Positions 43,548 to 52,423 of a stretch of 64,000 bases of DNA are shown here, in pieces (positions within the stretch are counted from its first letter, which is position 1; the number at the start of each line of letters is the position of its first letter). The position numbers and the translations under genes were made by a program. Origin of the DNA: CAWUKT01 sp964352215 (lineage in GTDB: Bacteria; Bacteroidota; Bacteroidia; J057; JADKCL01). The stretch is from assembly GCA_964352215.1 (NCBI GenBank), contig CAYGRE010000026.1, positions 1-64,000 of the forward strand, written 5' to 3'. The notes under the pieces are model-generated. The model did not search any database, was not told the DNA's origin, and was given only the letters and a program-made list of their open reading frames with translations.

Positions 43548-44228
43548 ATGGGAACCGAAAAGAAGTATACTTGTGAGGAAGCCTTGGCCTGGCTCGACGA
43601 GAAGAACAAGTCCTATCCTGAAAGAAAGGAGAAAAACTTTGCCACCGGGAAAATTGAGGATTCGGAGGAAAAGGATTGGCGGGAGCATGGGCACAAACCA
43701 ATTGTGGCAATTCTAAGCTGTGCAGATGCCAGGGTGATTCCTGAAAAGATATTTGGCGCAAAAAGAAACGAACTCTTTGTGGTCCGGATTGCTGGCAATA
43801 TTGCAACCGCTGAGACGATCGCGAGCCTTGAGTATGCAATTGGAGTTTTGAATGTTCCCCTGATTGTGGTCCTGGGGCATGAGCGGTGCGGGGCGGTGGA
43901 AGAGGCGGCCAAATATATTATGAATATAGGAGGTGAGCTTGGAAATGATCTTCATCGGCTCCTGTCTTATCCTGTTATGGCGATTTCTCCTTCTGCGTTA
44001 AAGGATGCCGAGGCCTGGAGAAAGGCAGCGAAAAAGGTTAAAGATGGGAAACTGAAACCTGAGTTCCTGAAACCTCTCATCAACGAGAATACGAAATACG
44101 CAAAGGGAACCCTTTGCAATACCGGATTAAAAGGTACGCCTATTTGTACAGCCTATTATTGCTTTGACACTGGTGTACAATGGTTGGAGAAATGTACCTG
44201 CGACACCAGTTCATGTAATTGTAATTAA
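43548..44228 (+). CDS. beta-class carbonic anhydrase
   Basis: The ATG at 43548 was chosen; a TTG at 43515 would add 11 residues. The 226-residue protein has the zinc ligands and catalytic pair of beta-carbonic anhydrases: C58 with D60 and R62 (SCADAR), H111 and C114 (GHERCG). It interconverts carbon dioxide and bicarbonate in the cytoplasm. The C-terminus is cysteine-rich (CTCDTSSCNCN), an uncommon extension that may bind metal. AT-rich codon use differs from the surrounding genes. It is followed directly by a 17-bp repeat. Confidence 0.92.
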   Translation: MGTEKKYTCEEALAWLDEKNKSYPERKEKNFATGKIEDSEEKDWREHGHKPIVAILSCADARVIPEKIFGAKRNELFVVRIAGNIATAETIASLEYAIGVLNVPLIVVLGHERCGAVEEAAKYIMNIGGELGNDLHRLLSYPVMAISPSALKDAEAWRKAAKKVKDGKLKPEFLKPLINENTKYAKGTLCNTGLKGTPICTAYYCFDTGVQWLEKCTCDTSSCNCN

Positions 44229-44294
44229 GGCTGCCAATAGTAAGGGTTGCCCAATAGTAAGGGTTGCCCAATTGTAACGGCTGCCCAATAATTG
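44229..44294. repeat. 17-bp tandem array between convergent genes
   Basis: Four units with a 17-base period (GGGTTGCCCAATAGTAA core) start near 44229, 44244, 44261 and 44278. The array fills the whole gap between the stops of the carbonic anhydrase and the epimerase gene. Confidence 0.88.
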
Positions 44295-44297
44295 CCC

Positions 44298-45230
44298 CTA
44301 CTCAATCAAGGTCCCAATCCCCTCTTCGAGGGAAATCGTCGGTTCCCATCCTGAAAATGCTTTCAGTTTGGAGATGTCCGCCAGCAAATGCAGCCGGTCG
44401 GTCTTCCGTACCTTGGCCGGATCGACGTCCACCCGCACTGCTTCCCCCAAGGCTTCGCCAAATGCCTCCGCGACTTCGAGTACGCTGTACTCTATCCCAC
44501 GACCCAGGTTGAAGACGTCGTAGCCCTCCACGAACCGCTGCAAAAGCGCCGTCACGGCCCGCGCCATGTCATGCGTATGGATAAAATCCCGCTTGGGTTT
44601 CTGGTTGCCGAGGCGGAGCACCCGCGCTCCGGCATTGATCTGGTCCGCAATCTCGGGGATCAGGTGGGGGTTGGTCTCGTTGGGACCAAATGCATTGAAG
44701 AATCGGCAGGTGACGGCAGGGATGCCGGTCTCCAACTGCCAGCCTTGCATGAGGCGCTCGCCAGTGAGCTTGCTCAGGCCATAAATATCGAGGGGGCCCG
44801 TAGGATGGGTCTCCGGAACCGCAATGTCTGCGATCGGGTAGACGGCAGCCGTCGAGGCGAAAAATACACCGCGCAGGTCAGCAGCTCCCTTGGCAGCATC
44901 CAACACCCGAATCGTACCGTGGATATTGATGTCAGCCGCTTTATAAGGGTATTTATTGCACCAGGGGATGAAATGAACCGCCGCCAGGTGGATGATCCAA
45001 TGGGGATTGAAGGCCGCGACTTCGCGATTCAAACGTTCCGCCTCCAGGATGTCGAATTCAAGAAAATGAGAATCTGGAATGTCGATGAAGTCCCGGTTGC
45101 CAAAAGAAAGGTTGTCGATGACCAGGATTTCTACATCGTATTGCTGCAACTCCCGGATCACTGCCGAGCCGATAAAGCCAGCACCGCCGGTGATCAATAT
45201 CCTTTTGATGTCAGAGCCGAGTTGGGGCAT
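44298..45230 (-). CDS. NAD-dependent nucleotide-sugar epimerase/dehydratase
   Basis: The ATG at 45230 (MPQLGSDIKRILITGGAGF) gives 310 residues; the frame continues further upstream into the preceding gene. It is an extended short-chain dehydrogenase: GGAGFIG at residues 15-21 binds NAD, FASTAAVYP supplies the catalytic Thr/Ser, and YGLSK the Tyr-xxx-Lys. RFFNAFGPNETNPH and KRDFIHTHDMARAV match UDP-glucose/GlcNAc 4-epimerase-like enzymes. The exact sugar is not readable. It is the last gene of a tightly packed minus-strand polysaccharide block, five bases after the methyltransferase. Confidence 0.9.
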   Translation of the reverse strand: MPQLGSDIKRILITGGAGFIGSAVIRELQQYDVEILVIDNLSFGNRDFIDIPDSHFLEFDILEAERLNREVAAFNPHWIIHLAAVHFIPWCNKYPYKAADINIHGTIRVLDAAKGAADLRGVFFASTAAVYPIADIAVPETHPTGPLDIYGLSKLTGERLMQGWQLETGIPAVTCRFFNAFGPNETNPHLIPEIADQINAGARVLRLGNQKPKRDFIHTHDMARAVTALLQRFVEGYDVFNLGRGIEYSVLEVAEAFGEALGEAVRVDVDPAKVRKTDRLHLLADISKLKAFSGWEPTISLEEGIGTLIE

Positions 45231-45235
45231 AGTTT

Positions 45236-45940
45236 TTATTTTACCTCCGCAATAAACAGGTACTGCCGGATAAACAGCCGCTTCCACAATCCGAGCGATC
45301 CCAGGAAAAACACCTTCTGCTGCCAGTTCATAGTCTTCCAGGTATCTTTTCGGGTGCCGATCTCCCGCATATTGAAGTGCTGTCCGACCATTTTCTTGAT
45401 GGTATGGGCCGTGAAAAAACGGAGGTGGGTCCGGTCGAGCAATCCTTCTTCGTCGTATTCGAACTGGTCGCGCATCAGCTTCCAGAGGACGTAGAGGTTG
45501 CCGGCGTTGGGAATACTGCCAATGAGCAAGCCACCCGGTTTGAGGAGCTTGGAAGTCTCCGCGAGGACCTTCCAGGGGTCGATGAGGTGTTCGAGCACAT
45601 CGAGGTAGAGAATCAGGTCATAAGGCTTGTCCGGGATCTGGCCGAGCTCACCTTTGGCGATCATGTCTTCGATATTCCCACACTGAACCCAGTCAAGGTT
45701 CTTTTCCGCAGCTTTGGCCGCTTCCGGCATCAATTCCAGCCCGGCATAGTATTTCACCCCAAGCTTTTCCTTGATCATAGCTCCCGTACCGCCGCTGCTG
45801 CAACCAATCTCCAACGCATGCGAAGGCTGAATTCCCTTTTTGGACAGGTATTTACCCAGGAAATCCACCACATCTCCGCGGGTCAGGCCATAGTAATGGC
45901 CCACGTCCGGCTTATCGTACAGATCGGTGACAGTACTCAT
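45236..45940 (-). CDS. SAM-dependent methyltransferase
   Basis: A 234-residue class I methyltransferase. Motif I is ALEIGCSSGGTGAMI near residues 42-56. The acidic strand end is YYAGLELMPEAA, and LILYLDVLEHLIDP with LLKPGGLLIGSIPN mark the later motifs. The family transfers methyl groups from S-adenosylmethionine to sugars or other small molecules, in polysaccharide loci usually to a nucleotide sugar or glycan terminus. The start ATG overlaps the end of the upstream glycosyltransferase by four bases. Confidence 0.88.
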   Translation of the reverse strand: MSTVTDLYDKPDVGHYYGLTRGDVVDFLGKYLSKKGIQPSHALEIGCSSGGTGAMIKEKLGVKYYAGLELMPEAAKAAEKNLDWVQCGNIEDMIAKGELGQIPDKPYDLILYLDVLEHLIDPWKVLAETSKLLKPGGLLIGSIPNAGNLYVLWKLMRDQFEYDEEGLLDRTHLRFFTAHTIKKMVGQHFNMREIGTRKDTWKTMNWQQKVFFLGSLGLWKRLFIRQYLFIAEVK

Positions 45941-46755
45941 TTAGGGCGGTAAAGTTTGTGAATTATTCCCTGCATTCCCAGAGGTCGAAGGAGATATTTT
46001 GCCAGGCGGTTCTTCCAGGCAATCACCCGTTGAGGCCCCCATTTTGCTTGGAATTTCTGCTGATCGACTTTGAATTTGTCGCTGATCGAGAAGGACGACT
46101 TCTTGGAGGTGACATTCGCAAGGTGGGTGACATGGGCATGGGGGACGACGGCGTTGACGAGGTTGTGCTGCCGTAAAGTCATGCAAAAGTCGTCGTCGGC
46201 GAAGTAGTAGTCGAAGCGGGTGTCAAATGGACCGGTCGTTTCAAATACGGATCGCTGGACGAGAAAGCACCAACCTGTGAAATGAACCCGAACCAGATAG
46301 CCGGGGACTGCTTTTTGACCCGGTGCAAAGGTGCCGGGTGGGGTATGGGGAGCCTCAGGATCGACCGGGCAAAGGGAAACGATGGCGGGTTGTTCCTGCT
46401 GTGCTTCGAGCATGGCGCTGATGCAGCCGGGGTGGAAAATGACATCGTTGTTGCTGAAGAGGATCCAGTCGCCGCTGCCGCTTGCCATCCCCAGGTTGTT
46501 GAAGCGGTTGAAGTTGAACTTTTCGTCCGGGACGAGGACGGTAACGCCGGGGCCGTATCGGTTTTCCGGTGCACTCTTCTCCTCCAAATCACGGCTACTA
46601 TCCGCAAAACCCTGCCAATCCGGATTGGATTCCACCACCACTATCCGCAGGTCAAGATCCGGCTCCGCGACCCGCAAACTCTCAATCGCGGCGACATTCA
46701 TCTCATAGATGGAGGCGTCCAGGGTGTAGGCGAGTATGACGACATCAATGGTCAT
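45937..46755 (-). CDS. family 2 glycosyltransferase
   Basis: This 272-residue GT-A enzyme has the family 2 outline: N-terminal strand IDVVILAYTLD, ASGSGDWILFSNNDVIFHP with the metal-binding acids in the NND position, and GPFDTRFDYYFADDDFCMTL near the catalytic base. It transfers a sugar from a nucleotide donor to a lipid-linked acceptor in the cytoplasm. It overlaps both neighbours by four bases (ATGA type), showing one operon. Confidence 0.9.
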   Translation of the reverse strand: MTIDVVILAYTLDASIYEMNVAAIESLRVAEPDLDLRIVVVESNPDWQGFADSSRDLEEKSAPENRYGPGVTVLVPDEKFNFNRFNNLGMASGSGDWILFSNNDVIFHPGCISAMLEAQQEQPAIVSLCPVDPEAPHTPPGTFAPGQKAVPGYLVRVHFTGWCFLVQRSVFETTGPFDTRFDYYFADDDFCMTLRQHNLVNAVVPHAHVTHLANVTSKKSSFSISDKFKVDQQKFQAKWGPQRVIAWKNRLAKYLLRPLGMQGIIHKLYRPK

Positions 46756-48053
46756 TCGGGTGAAGTCGGTGATGCAGTCGATGCATTCTGATTGGGCGTC
46801 TGGTCGCTTGGCGAGTTGGCCTCCAGGTTGATTGCTGAGCTGCTCTGCTGAGCTGCTGCAGCAAGATGCTTTTCTGCCAGCGCAATAACTTTTTCCGCAT
46901 TGGCGCGCCAGGTATGGTCGCGGAGCACCTTTTCCTTGAAATGGCTGGCCAGACGCTCCCGCAGCAGCGGCTTGGGAATGATCTTCCGCAAGGCCTGGCT
47001 CAGGGCCTCCGGAGTCGGCTCGATGATCAACCCGTCGAGGTCGGGTTCCATCACATCCAATACCGCAGCATGGTTGGAGGCGATGATGGCTTTGCCCATT
47101 GCCCCGTATTCAAAGATTTTGATCGGGGAACAGTACCATTTGGTATTGGGAAGCAGACAAAGGTCCATGGCTGCGATATGGGCAAAGACCTTCACGTGCG
47201 GCACATAACCGGTAAATACAATCTGCTCGGCGGCTGGACCGCTCCCGGCCAGTGCCTTCATTTCCTCCAGGCTTTCTCCACCTCCCACAATCATCAGGGC
47301 GGCTTGTTCACGTTGTGCAAGTGGAAGTTGTGCAAATGCTTCGATCATGGTGGAGATCCCATGCCAGGGTTGAATCGATCCCACCCAGCCGATGACCACT
47401 TTGTCTTCAATGCCATATTTCCGGCGCAGATCAGCCACCGTATCTTCCTCTACCAAGAGCTTTTCTGGAGAGATGGCATTGGGTAGAATAGAAAATTTCC
47501 CCGGAGCCACCCGATGCTTGTTCAGAAAATAGTCCCGCAAGGAGGAGGAGACGCAGATCACTTCCTGGCTCCGCTTCAATTGTTCCTTTTCCAGGTCATC
47601 GGCCCGGGGGAGCAACATCGAGTCACCGTCCAGTTCTTTTTTCTCCTCGGTATAGGGAGAGTTCATTTCCAGAAAATGGACCACCCCGGCTTCATTCGCG
47701 GCCCGCACCCCGGAGACTTGCATATAATTGGCCCGTTCGTAAATAAAATCGGGTTTGAACTGAGAGATAGACAAGGCCAATTGGTACTGGGCTTTCTGGT
47801 CAAACCGGAGGAGGCGTTTGTCCTTCATGGCTTCCCAGCGGCGGGTGGGGATCAGTTTTTTGGCGATGTTCTTGATCCGGGAATTTTGGGGCGCATTTTG
47901 ATTGTCACGGGGAACCGTTCCTCCCATGATCAAAGGCAGGACTTCATGCCCCAACTCCCGAAAGGAAGCGATCATTTCCCGAATATGGGTCCCGTAGCCG
48001 GCCGGATCGCTCAGGTTCAGATTGGGATGGGGGGAATAATACAGGATACGCAT
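46752..48053 (-). CDS. family 4 (GT-B) glycosyltransferase
   Basis: This 433-residue protein has the GT-B fold of family 4. The acceptor domain begins MRILYYSPHPNLNLSDPAGYG. The donor domain has IGWVGSIQPWHGISTMIEAF and SPIKIFEYGAMGKAIIASNH, which contains the E-x7-E motif. It adds a sugar to the growing repeat unit. The last 35 residues are low-complexity (rich in Ala, Ser, Asn, Pro), an apparent extension beyond the fold. It lies 12 bases downstream of the FkbM-type methyltransferase gene. Confidence 0.9.
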   Translation of the reverse strand: MRILYYSPHPNLNLSDPAGYGTHIREMIASFRELGHEVLPLIMGGTVPRDNQNAPQNSRIKNIAKKLIPTRRWEAMKDKRLLRFDQKAQYQLALSISQFKPDFIYERANYMQVSGVRAANEAGVVHFLEMNSPYTEEKKELDGDSMLLPRADDLEKEQLKRSQEVICVSSSLRDYFLNKHRVAPGKFSILPNAISPEKLLVEEDTVADLRRKYGIEDKVVIGWVGSIQPWHGISTMIEAFAQLPLAQREQAALMIVGGGESLEEMKALAGSGPAAEQIVFTGYVPHVKVFAHIAAMDLCLLPNTKWYCSPIKIFEYGAMGKAIIASNHAAVLDVMEPDLDGLIIEPTPEALSQALRKIIPKPLLRERLASHFKEKVLRDHTWRANAEKVIALAEKHLAAAAQQSSSAINLEANSPSDQTPNQNASTASPTSPE

Positions 48054-48065
48054 GCATGAAAATAT

Positions 48066-48800
48066 TTACCGATCTCCGGGGACAAAGAAGAAGTTCTGGT
48101 TTTGGTGGCGGTTGGGATCATAGTTTTCCAGTTTTCCATTGCTGAGTACCTGGATCGAGAACCCCAGTTGGCGGAAGAGATCAAAGCAATTGTCCCGGTT
48201 TTCATTGTCCCAAAGTTCGCAATAGACAATGGGCCGGTCCTCCCGAAGCAGGTTTTCACCGCCTTTGAATACAAAATACTCGAAGTTCTCCACATCAATC
48301 TTGATTCCTTTGACCATCCCGAAATCTTTTCTCAGACCGTCGAGGGTATGCATGGGGACGGTGTAAAACTGCCCTTCGTTGTATTCGGTAATGGAGTCGT
48401 GGACCGCGTGGCTGAGGCCCTGCATCTTGACATTCTCAACTTCAGGCATGACCATTTTCAACTCACCTGGCTCCACTCCCAAAGCATAATTGTGGAGGCT
48501 GACATTGGTGAGGTGGAAGCGTTTGCTGATCGATTGCAAAGTGCTGAAGTTCTCAGGAATAGGCTCTATGGCATGTACATGACCTGCTACACATTTTTTG
48601 GCAAGGTGAACCGTCATGATACCGATGTTGGCGCCGATGTCGAGAACAGTTGCATCTGCGGGGAGCAATTCCAGGAAAAAGAAGAAATCTCCTTCCTTCT
48701 TATCACGGCGGAGTGTCTTGATCTTAAACCATGAAAAGAGGACGAGGTAGCGACGGAAGCCCAGCAACTTCTGCAATACACTCTGAACGAATTTTTTCAT
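48066..48800 (-). CDS. FkbM-family methyltransferase
   Basis: The ATG at 48800 (MKKFVQSVLQ) was chosen over a GTG at 48911, giving 244 residues. The motif ATVLDIGANIGIMTVHLA near residue 50 is the SAM-binding loop of FkbM methyltransferases, followed by VHAIEPIPENFSTL and GIKIDVENFEYFVFKGG with the conserved acid. The family O-methylates sugars or lipids. As first gene of the minus-strand block, it probably methylates the same glycan. Confidence 0.88.
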   Translation of the reverse strand: MKKFVQSVLQKLLGFRRYLVLFSWFKIKTLRRDKKEGDFFFFLELLPADATVLDIGANIGIMTVHLAKKCVAGHVHAIEPIPENFSTLQSISKRFHLTNVSLHNYALGVEPGELKMVMPEVENVKMQGLSHAVHDSITEYNEGQFYTVPMHTLDGLRKDFGMVKGIKIDVENFEYFVFKGGENLLREDRPIVYCELWDNENRDNCFDLFRQLGFSIQVLSNGKLENYDPNRHQNQNFFFVPGDR

Positions 48801-48929
48801 AAATCCGACGCAAGATAACCAAAAGAGTTTGAACCATTCTTCGATTGTGACAGCAATAGCTTTTCTATTTGGCAAAACTTTAGTTTTTTTGTAGTTGCTG
48901 AAGTTTGACACTAAAAGAAAAGAGAAGCG

Positions 48930-50030
48930 ATGACGCTGCGCACGATTATTTTCGGATTGCTACTTAGTACGTTTACAATCCTTACTGTGAAAGGGCAGAC
49001 TCCCTGTGTTGCCAATGCTGGTCCGGATATCAATCTGTGTCTTGGCAATGGTATTACGATTGGGGCAGATTCGATGCTCCCCGGACAGCTTTACAACTGG
49101 ACTGTAATAGCAGGGGCACCGATCAGTAGCCTTTCCGACCCCACTATTGCCCAGCCTATTGCTTCTCCTGGTACGACCACCATTTACCAGTTGGCCATCA
49201 GCAATGCGACCCTGGCCTGTGCTGATACGGATACGGTGATCATTACCGTGACCCAACCCTTTACGGTGAGCACATGGACCGATTCTACGATCTGCCTCGG
49301 TGATACGCTTACATTTGGTATCCAGCCCAATCCTGCCGGTGTAGATTATGTCTATGCCTGGGGAGCTTCAAATGGTGACAATTTCAGCAGTCCTTCAGCC
49401 CAGAACCCCACCGTAGTTCCTCCCGGTAGCGGATTCTATTCCGTGCAGATCACAGATACTTTTACCAATTGTACCCGATCGGTTGGGATCAATGTTACGG
49501 TGATCCCCCTCAATCTGATTGCTACACCACCGGCTGAGATCATCAATCCGGGGCAATGGGTGCAACTCGATGTATTTGCCACCAATGCCAACGGTGAGGT
49601 TAATTACACCTGGTCTCCCGATGAATTTATCAATTGCCTCACCTGTGACGATCCTGAAGTTCGCCCGGAAACCAATATCACCTATACTGTAGACGGTGTC
49701 GATACTGCTGGCTGCCGTGGTACGGCTCAAGTGACCATCGTCACCGATTCGCTGCTTATTCCCAATGTCTTTTCTCCCAATGGCGATGGCATCAACGATG
49801 TCCTGAAGCTCAATTACTATGGCTACGGTGACTACCGCATTCTGGTTTTTGACCGTTGGGGACGCAAAGTCTTCGAAACGAAGGATACCCTGGTATTTTG
49901 GGATGGCCGTAACAACAGCGGTCAGGATGTTCCAGAAGGTGTTTACTACCTCGTAGTGAAGATTGCCGGTGACGGAGCCATTCCTGTCAAAGACAAGAAC
50001 AAGGCTTTCCCGGTCACGCTGGTTCGATGA
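48930..50030 (+). CDS. gliding-type secreted protein with type B sorting tail
   Basis: This 366-residue protein has a signal peptide (MTLRTIIFGLLLSTFTILTV) and two Ig-like repeats of about 85 residues (AGPDINLCLGNGITIGADS, then CLGDTLTFGIQPNPAG), then a third beta domain. It ends with the gliding-motility C-terminal domain (NVFSPNGDGINDVLKLNYYG, IFDRWG-like VFDRWGRKVFETKD, GVYYLVVKIAG). It should be secreted by the type IX system. The final 17 bases including the stop are repeated immediately downstream (50031-50047). It is divergent from the FkbM gene. Confidence 0.87.
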   Translation: MTLRTIIFGLLLSTFTILTVKGQTPCVANAGPDINLCLGNGITIGADSMLPGQLYNWTVIAGAPISSLSDPTIAQPIASPGTTTIYQLAISNATLACADTDTVIITVTQPFTVSTWTDSTICLGDTLTFGIQPNPAGVDYVYAWGASNGDNFSSPSAQNPTVVPPGSGFYSVQITDTFTNCTRSVGINVTVIPLNLIATPPAEIINPGQWVQLDVFATNANGEVNYTWSPDEFINCLTCDDPEVRPETNITYTVDGVDTAGCRGTAQVTIVTDSLLIPNVFSPNGDGINDVLKLNYYGYGDYRILVFDRWGRKVFETKDTLVFWDGRNNSGQDVPEGVYYLVVKIAGDGAIPVKDKNKAFPVTLVR

Positions 50031-50047
50031 TCACGCTGGTTCGATGA
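50014..50047 (+). repeat. 17-bp duplication of gene end including stop codon
   Basis: TCACGCTGGTTCGATGA occurs at 50014-50030, where it encodes the last residues and the TGA of the gliding-type protein, and again at 50031-50047. The copies are identical. The following gene starts one base later at 50049. Confidence 0.95.
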
Positions 50048-50048
50048 T

Positions 50049-50675
50049 ATGATCCAAAAAATTTCTCAGGTCCTCTCGGACTTCCTCCTTGGTTTTCAGC
50101 GTAATCCGATGGATGTGCAGGAAACCACGGAATTGCACAAACAATTATTTTCCGCCCTTTACCGTCAGTTCTCCGCCGCCGGGGTCAAGTATGAGTTGGA
50201 GCGTTCCCAACTGGGGATGGAGTTCCAACCTGAACGCAAGCAGGTGCGGATCAATCCGGTGCGGACTGCCTATCCTCCTGCGGAGAAGTTTGATATTGCA
50301 ATCCTGGATATGGGAGGAGCTTCTGGGGAGGCGGGAACCGCCTCCAACAAGGGGGATGCAGCTCAACCAGTGCCCAACACCTACGAGGTCTATTGGCAGC
50401 AGCCCCTCGGCTTCGCCCTTAACCTCCACTTCTGCCTGGAAGAAGACCAGGTCCCCAAGTACCTGAAAGCCCAGCAGAAAGACCTGCGCAAGATGGCTGC
50501 CTACCGGGAGCAATTGCCTCATCCGGAAAGATTTGTCGGCATATCCCTACTTTTGGTAGATGCTTATCTGGAGGAAGATCCCGGTCCGGAGATCGATTTC
50601 AATCTGGAACCGGGGCTGGCTGCTTGGGTGGTTACACCTGACGTCACCTACCGACAAGATTCTCCTTCCTCATGA
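50049..50675 (+). CDS. hypothetical protein in the polysaccharide region
   Basis: A 208-residue protein without signal sequence. It has a helical N-terminus (MIQKISQVLSDFLLGFQ), a beta-rich centre (KYELERSQLGMEFQPERKQ, FALNLHFCLEEDQVPKYL) and an acidic tail. A short insert, GGASGEAGTASNKGDAAQ, is low-complexity. I do not recognise the family. It overlaps the following cupin gene by four bases (ATGA), so the two are translationally coupled. Confidence 0.7.
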   Translation: MIQKISQVLSDFLLGFQRNPMDVQETTELHKQLFSALYRQFSAAGVKYELERSQLGMEFQPERKQVRINPVRTAYPPAEKFDIAILDMGGASGEAGTASNKGDAAQPVPNTYEVYWQQPLGFALNLHFCLEEDQVPKYLKAQQKDLRKMAAYREQLPHPERFVGISLLLVDAYLEEDPGPEIDFNLEPGLAAWVVTPDVTYRQDSPSS

Positions 50676-51166
50676 ACAGCGTTGCCGATTGGGTCAAATA
50701 CCTGAAGTTGGAAGCCCACCCTGAAGGGGGGTATTTTGCAGAGACCTATCGGAGTCAGGGAATGATTCCCCGACAAGCCCTCTCAGAATCATTTTCCGGA
50801 GATCGCAACCACAGCACTGCCATCTATTTCCTGCTCGGCCCCGAAGACCGTTCAGCCTTTCACCGGCTCCAGGCCGATGAGGTATGGCACTTCTACGCCG
50901 GTGGCCGCCTGGAAATCTCTGTGATCCATCCCGATGGAACCCTCGAGACCCTGGCTCTCGGACCCAATCCCGCCAATGGCGAATCCTTCCAATTGGTGGT
51001 GCCAGCCGGAACCTGGTTTGGAGCCCGTCCCGCTTCCGGACAATATACCCTGGCTGGATGTACAATGGCTCCTGGATTTGATTTCGCCGATTTCGAAATG
51101 GCCAACCGGGAGCAACTGACCGCCACGTTTCCTCAGCATGTCGAAATCATTAGCCAGTTGACATGA
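50672..51166 (+). CDS. DUF985 cupin protein
   Basis: A 164-residue cupin of the DUF985 (cupin_5) group. The N-terminal signature LEAHPEGGYFAETYRS is followed by the HSTAIYFLL strand, FHRLQADEVWHFYAGGRLEI and a C-terminal WFGARP strand before TLAGCTMAPGFDFADFE. The histidines and glutamates in the metal-binding positions (H-x-L-x-x-D-E-x-W-H) are present. The family has no fixed function; structures suggest a small-molecule enzyme or binder. It is coupled to the preceding hypothetical gene. Confidence 0.9.
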   Translation: MNSVADWVKYLKLEAHPEGGYFAETYRSQGMIPRQALSESFSGDRNHSTAIYFLLGPEDRSAFHRLQADEVWHFYAGGRLEISVIHPDGTLETLALGPNPANGESFQLVVPAGTWFGARPASGQYTLAGCTMAPGFDFADFEMANREQLTATFPQHVEIISQLT

Positions 51167-51245
51167 AACTCAATCTCCCGGATCAGAAACCAATGTCAAT
51201 TCGCCAGGCTCGGATGGTGCAATTTATCAAAACGATCTGAAGCCT

Positions 51246-52358
51246 ATGCTCAAAGTAGTATTCTGTACCGATGGCATATTTCCCCATGAAGTAGGAGGGA
51301 TGCAGCGGCATTCGCGTTTGTTGGTAGAGGAATTGGCCCGGACCGGGGAGATAGAGTTGGTGGTCATCCATCCGCATCCCGGGGTCGAGGTTTTCGAAGG
51401 ACTTCCCCATATTCGGGAGATTGCCCTGCCCCCTTTGCCTGGGAAAAAACATTACTTCCTGGAGTTAAGGGACTATTCGAAGCTGGTATTGGCGGAGGTC
51501 AAAAAGTTACCCGACCATTTGATCTACAGCCAGGGACTTTCGATCTGGGCGGGAATGCAGGAGGTGGCGGACCGCACCATCATCAACCCCCACGGATTGG
51601 AACCCTATCAGACCCTTGACTGGAAAGCCTATCTCAAGACCTGGCCTTATCGGATTGTCTTCAACCGCTTGTTCAGGCGGTGTCGGCACACGATTGCGCT
51701 TGGCGGTCGGTTGACCGATATCCTTCGCAAAAGAGTCGCCCGTCCGGATCAGCTCATTGTGCTTCCCAACGCGACCAATCCCGTTCCCCTCCCCAAGGAA
51801 GAACTGATCAAGCGCCCAGAGGGAAAAACCAAATTCATGTTTGTGGGACGATTTGCCTACAACAAAGGGATTGATGTACTCCTCAAAGCAGTTCAATCCC
51901 TGAATGAAGAAGGGCTTCAGGACCGGTTTGAACTGGACCTCTGCGGAAAAGGGCCTTTGTTTGAAGAGATGAAAGCGACTTTTCCCCTTCCAAATGCGCG
52001 TTTTCGCGGTTTTGTCAGCGATGAAGATCTGGACCAGGCCTACCTGGACAACCATGTCTTTGTCCTGCCCACCCTTTTTGAGGGAATGCCCACCGTCGTC
52101 CTGGAGGGAATGGCACGGGCCATGCCGGTGATTGTGACCGATGTGGGGGCCACCCTGGAATTGGTCGGCTCGGAAAATGGACTGATCATCCGCAAGAAGG
52201 ATGTGAAGCACCTCACAGAATCCATGAAATTGATCATCAAAATGGACCAAAGGAATCTGGTAGAACTGTCCAAGCGGTCCCTGGAAAAGTTTCTGGCCCG
52301 CTTTACCTGGGAGGCCTTGGCCCGCGAACATTTGAACTTGTTCAAAGGGTTGAGTTGA
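51246..52358 (+). CDS. family 4 (GT-B) glycosyltransferase
   Basis: This 370-residue GT4 enzyme has VVFCTDGIFPHEVGGMQRHS at the start, with the usual glycine-rich loop, and KFMFVGRFAYNKGIDVLLKA opening the donor domain. The late motif FVLPTLFEGMPTVVLEGMAR contains the E-x7-E pair. It transfers a sugar from a nucleotide donor during glycan assembly in the cytoplasm. It is the first gene of the plus-strand glycan block and lies 65 bases before the polymerase-like gene. Confidence 0.92.
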   Translation: MLKVVFCTDGIFPHEVGGMQRHSRLLVEELARTGEIELVVIHPHPGVEVFEGLPHIREIALPPLPGKKHYFLELRDYSKLVLAEVKKLPDHLIYSQGLSIWAGMQEVADRTIINPHGLEPYQTLDWKAYLKTWPYRIVFNRLFRRCRHTIALGGRLTDILRKRVARPDQLIVLPNATNPVPLPKEELIKRPEGKTKFMFVGRFAYNKGIDVLLKAVQSLNEEGLQDRFELDLCGKGPLFEEMKATFPLPNARFRGFVSDEDLDQAYLDNHVFVLPTLFEGMPTVVLEGMARAMPVIVTDVGATLELVGSENGLIIRKKDVKHLTESMKLIIKMDQRNLVELSKRSLEKFLARFTWEALAREHLNLFKGLS

Positions 52359-52423
52359 AGCAGGTGAAGTGCCGGGAAATATTTAACTTGCCCTCTGTTT
52401 TTCTTTCAGGTGCCTGAGCGGCC

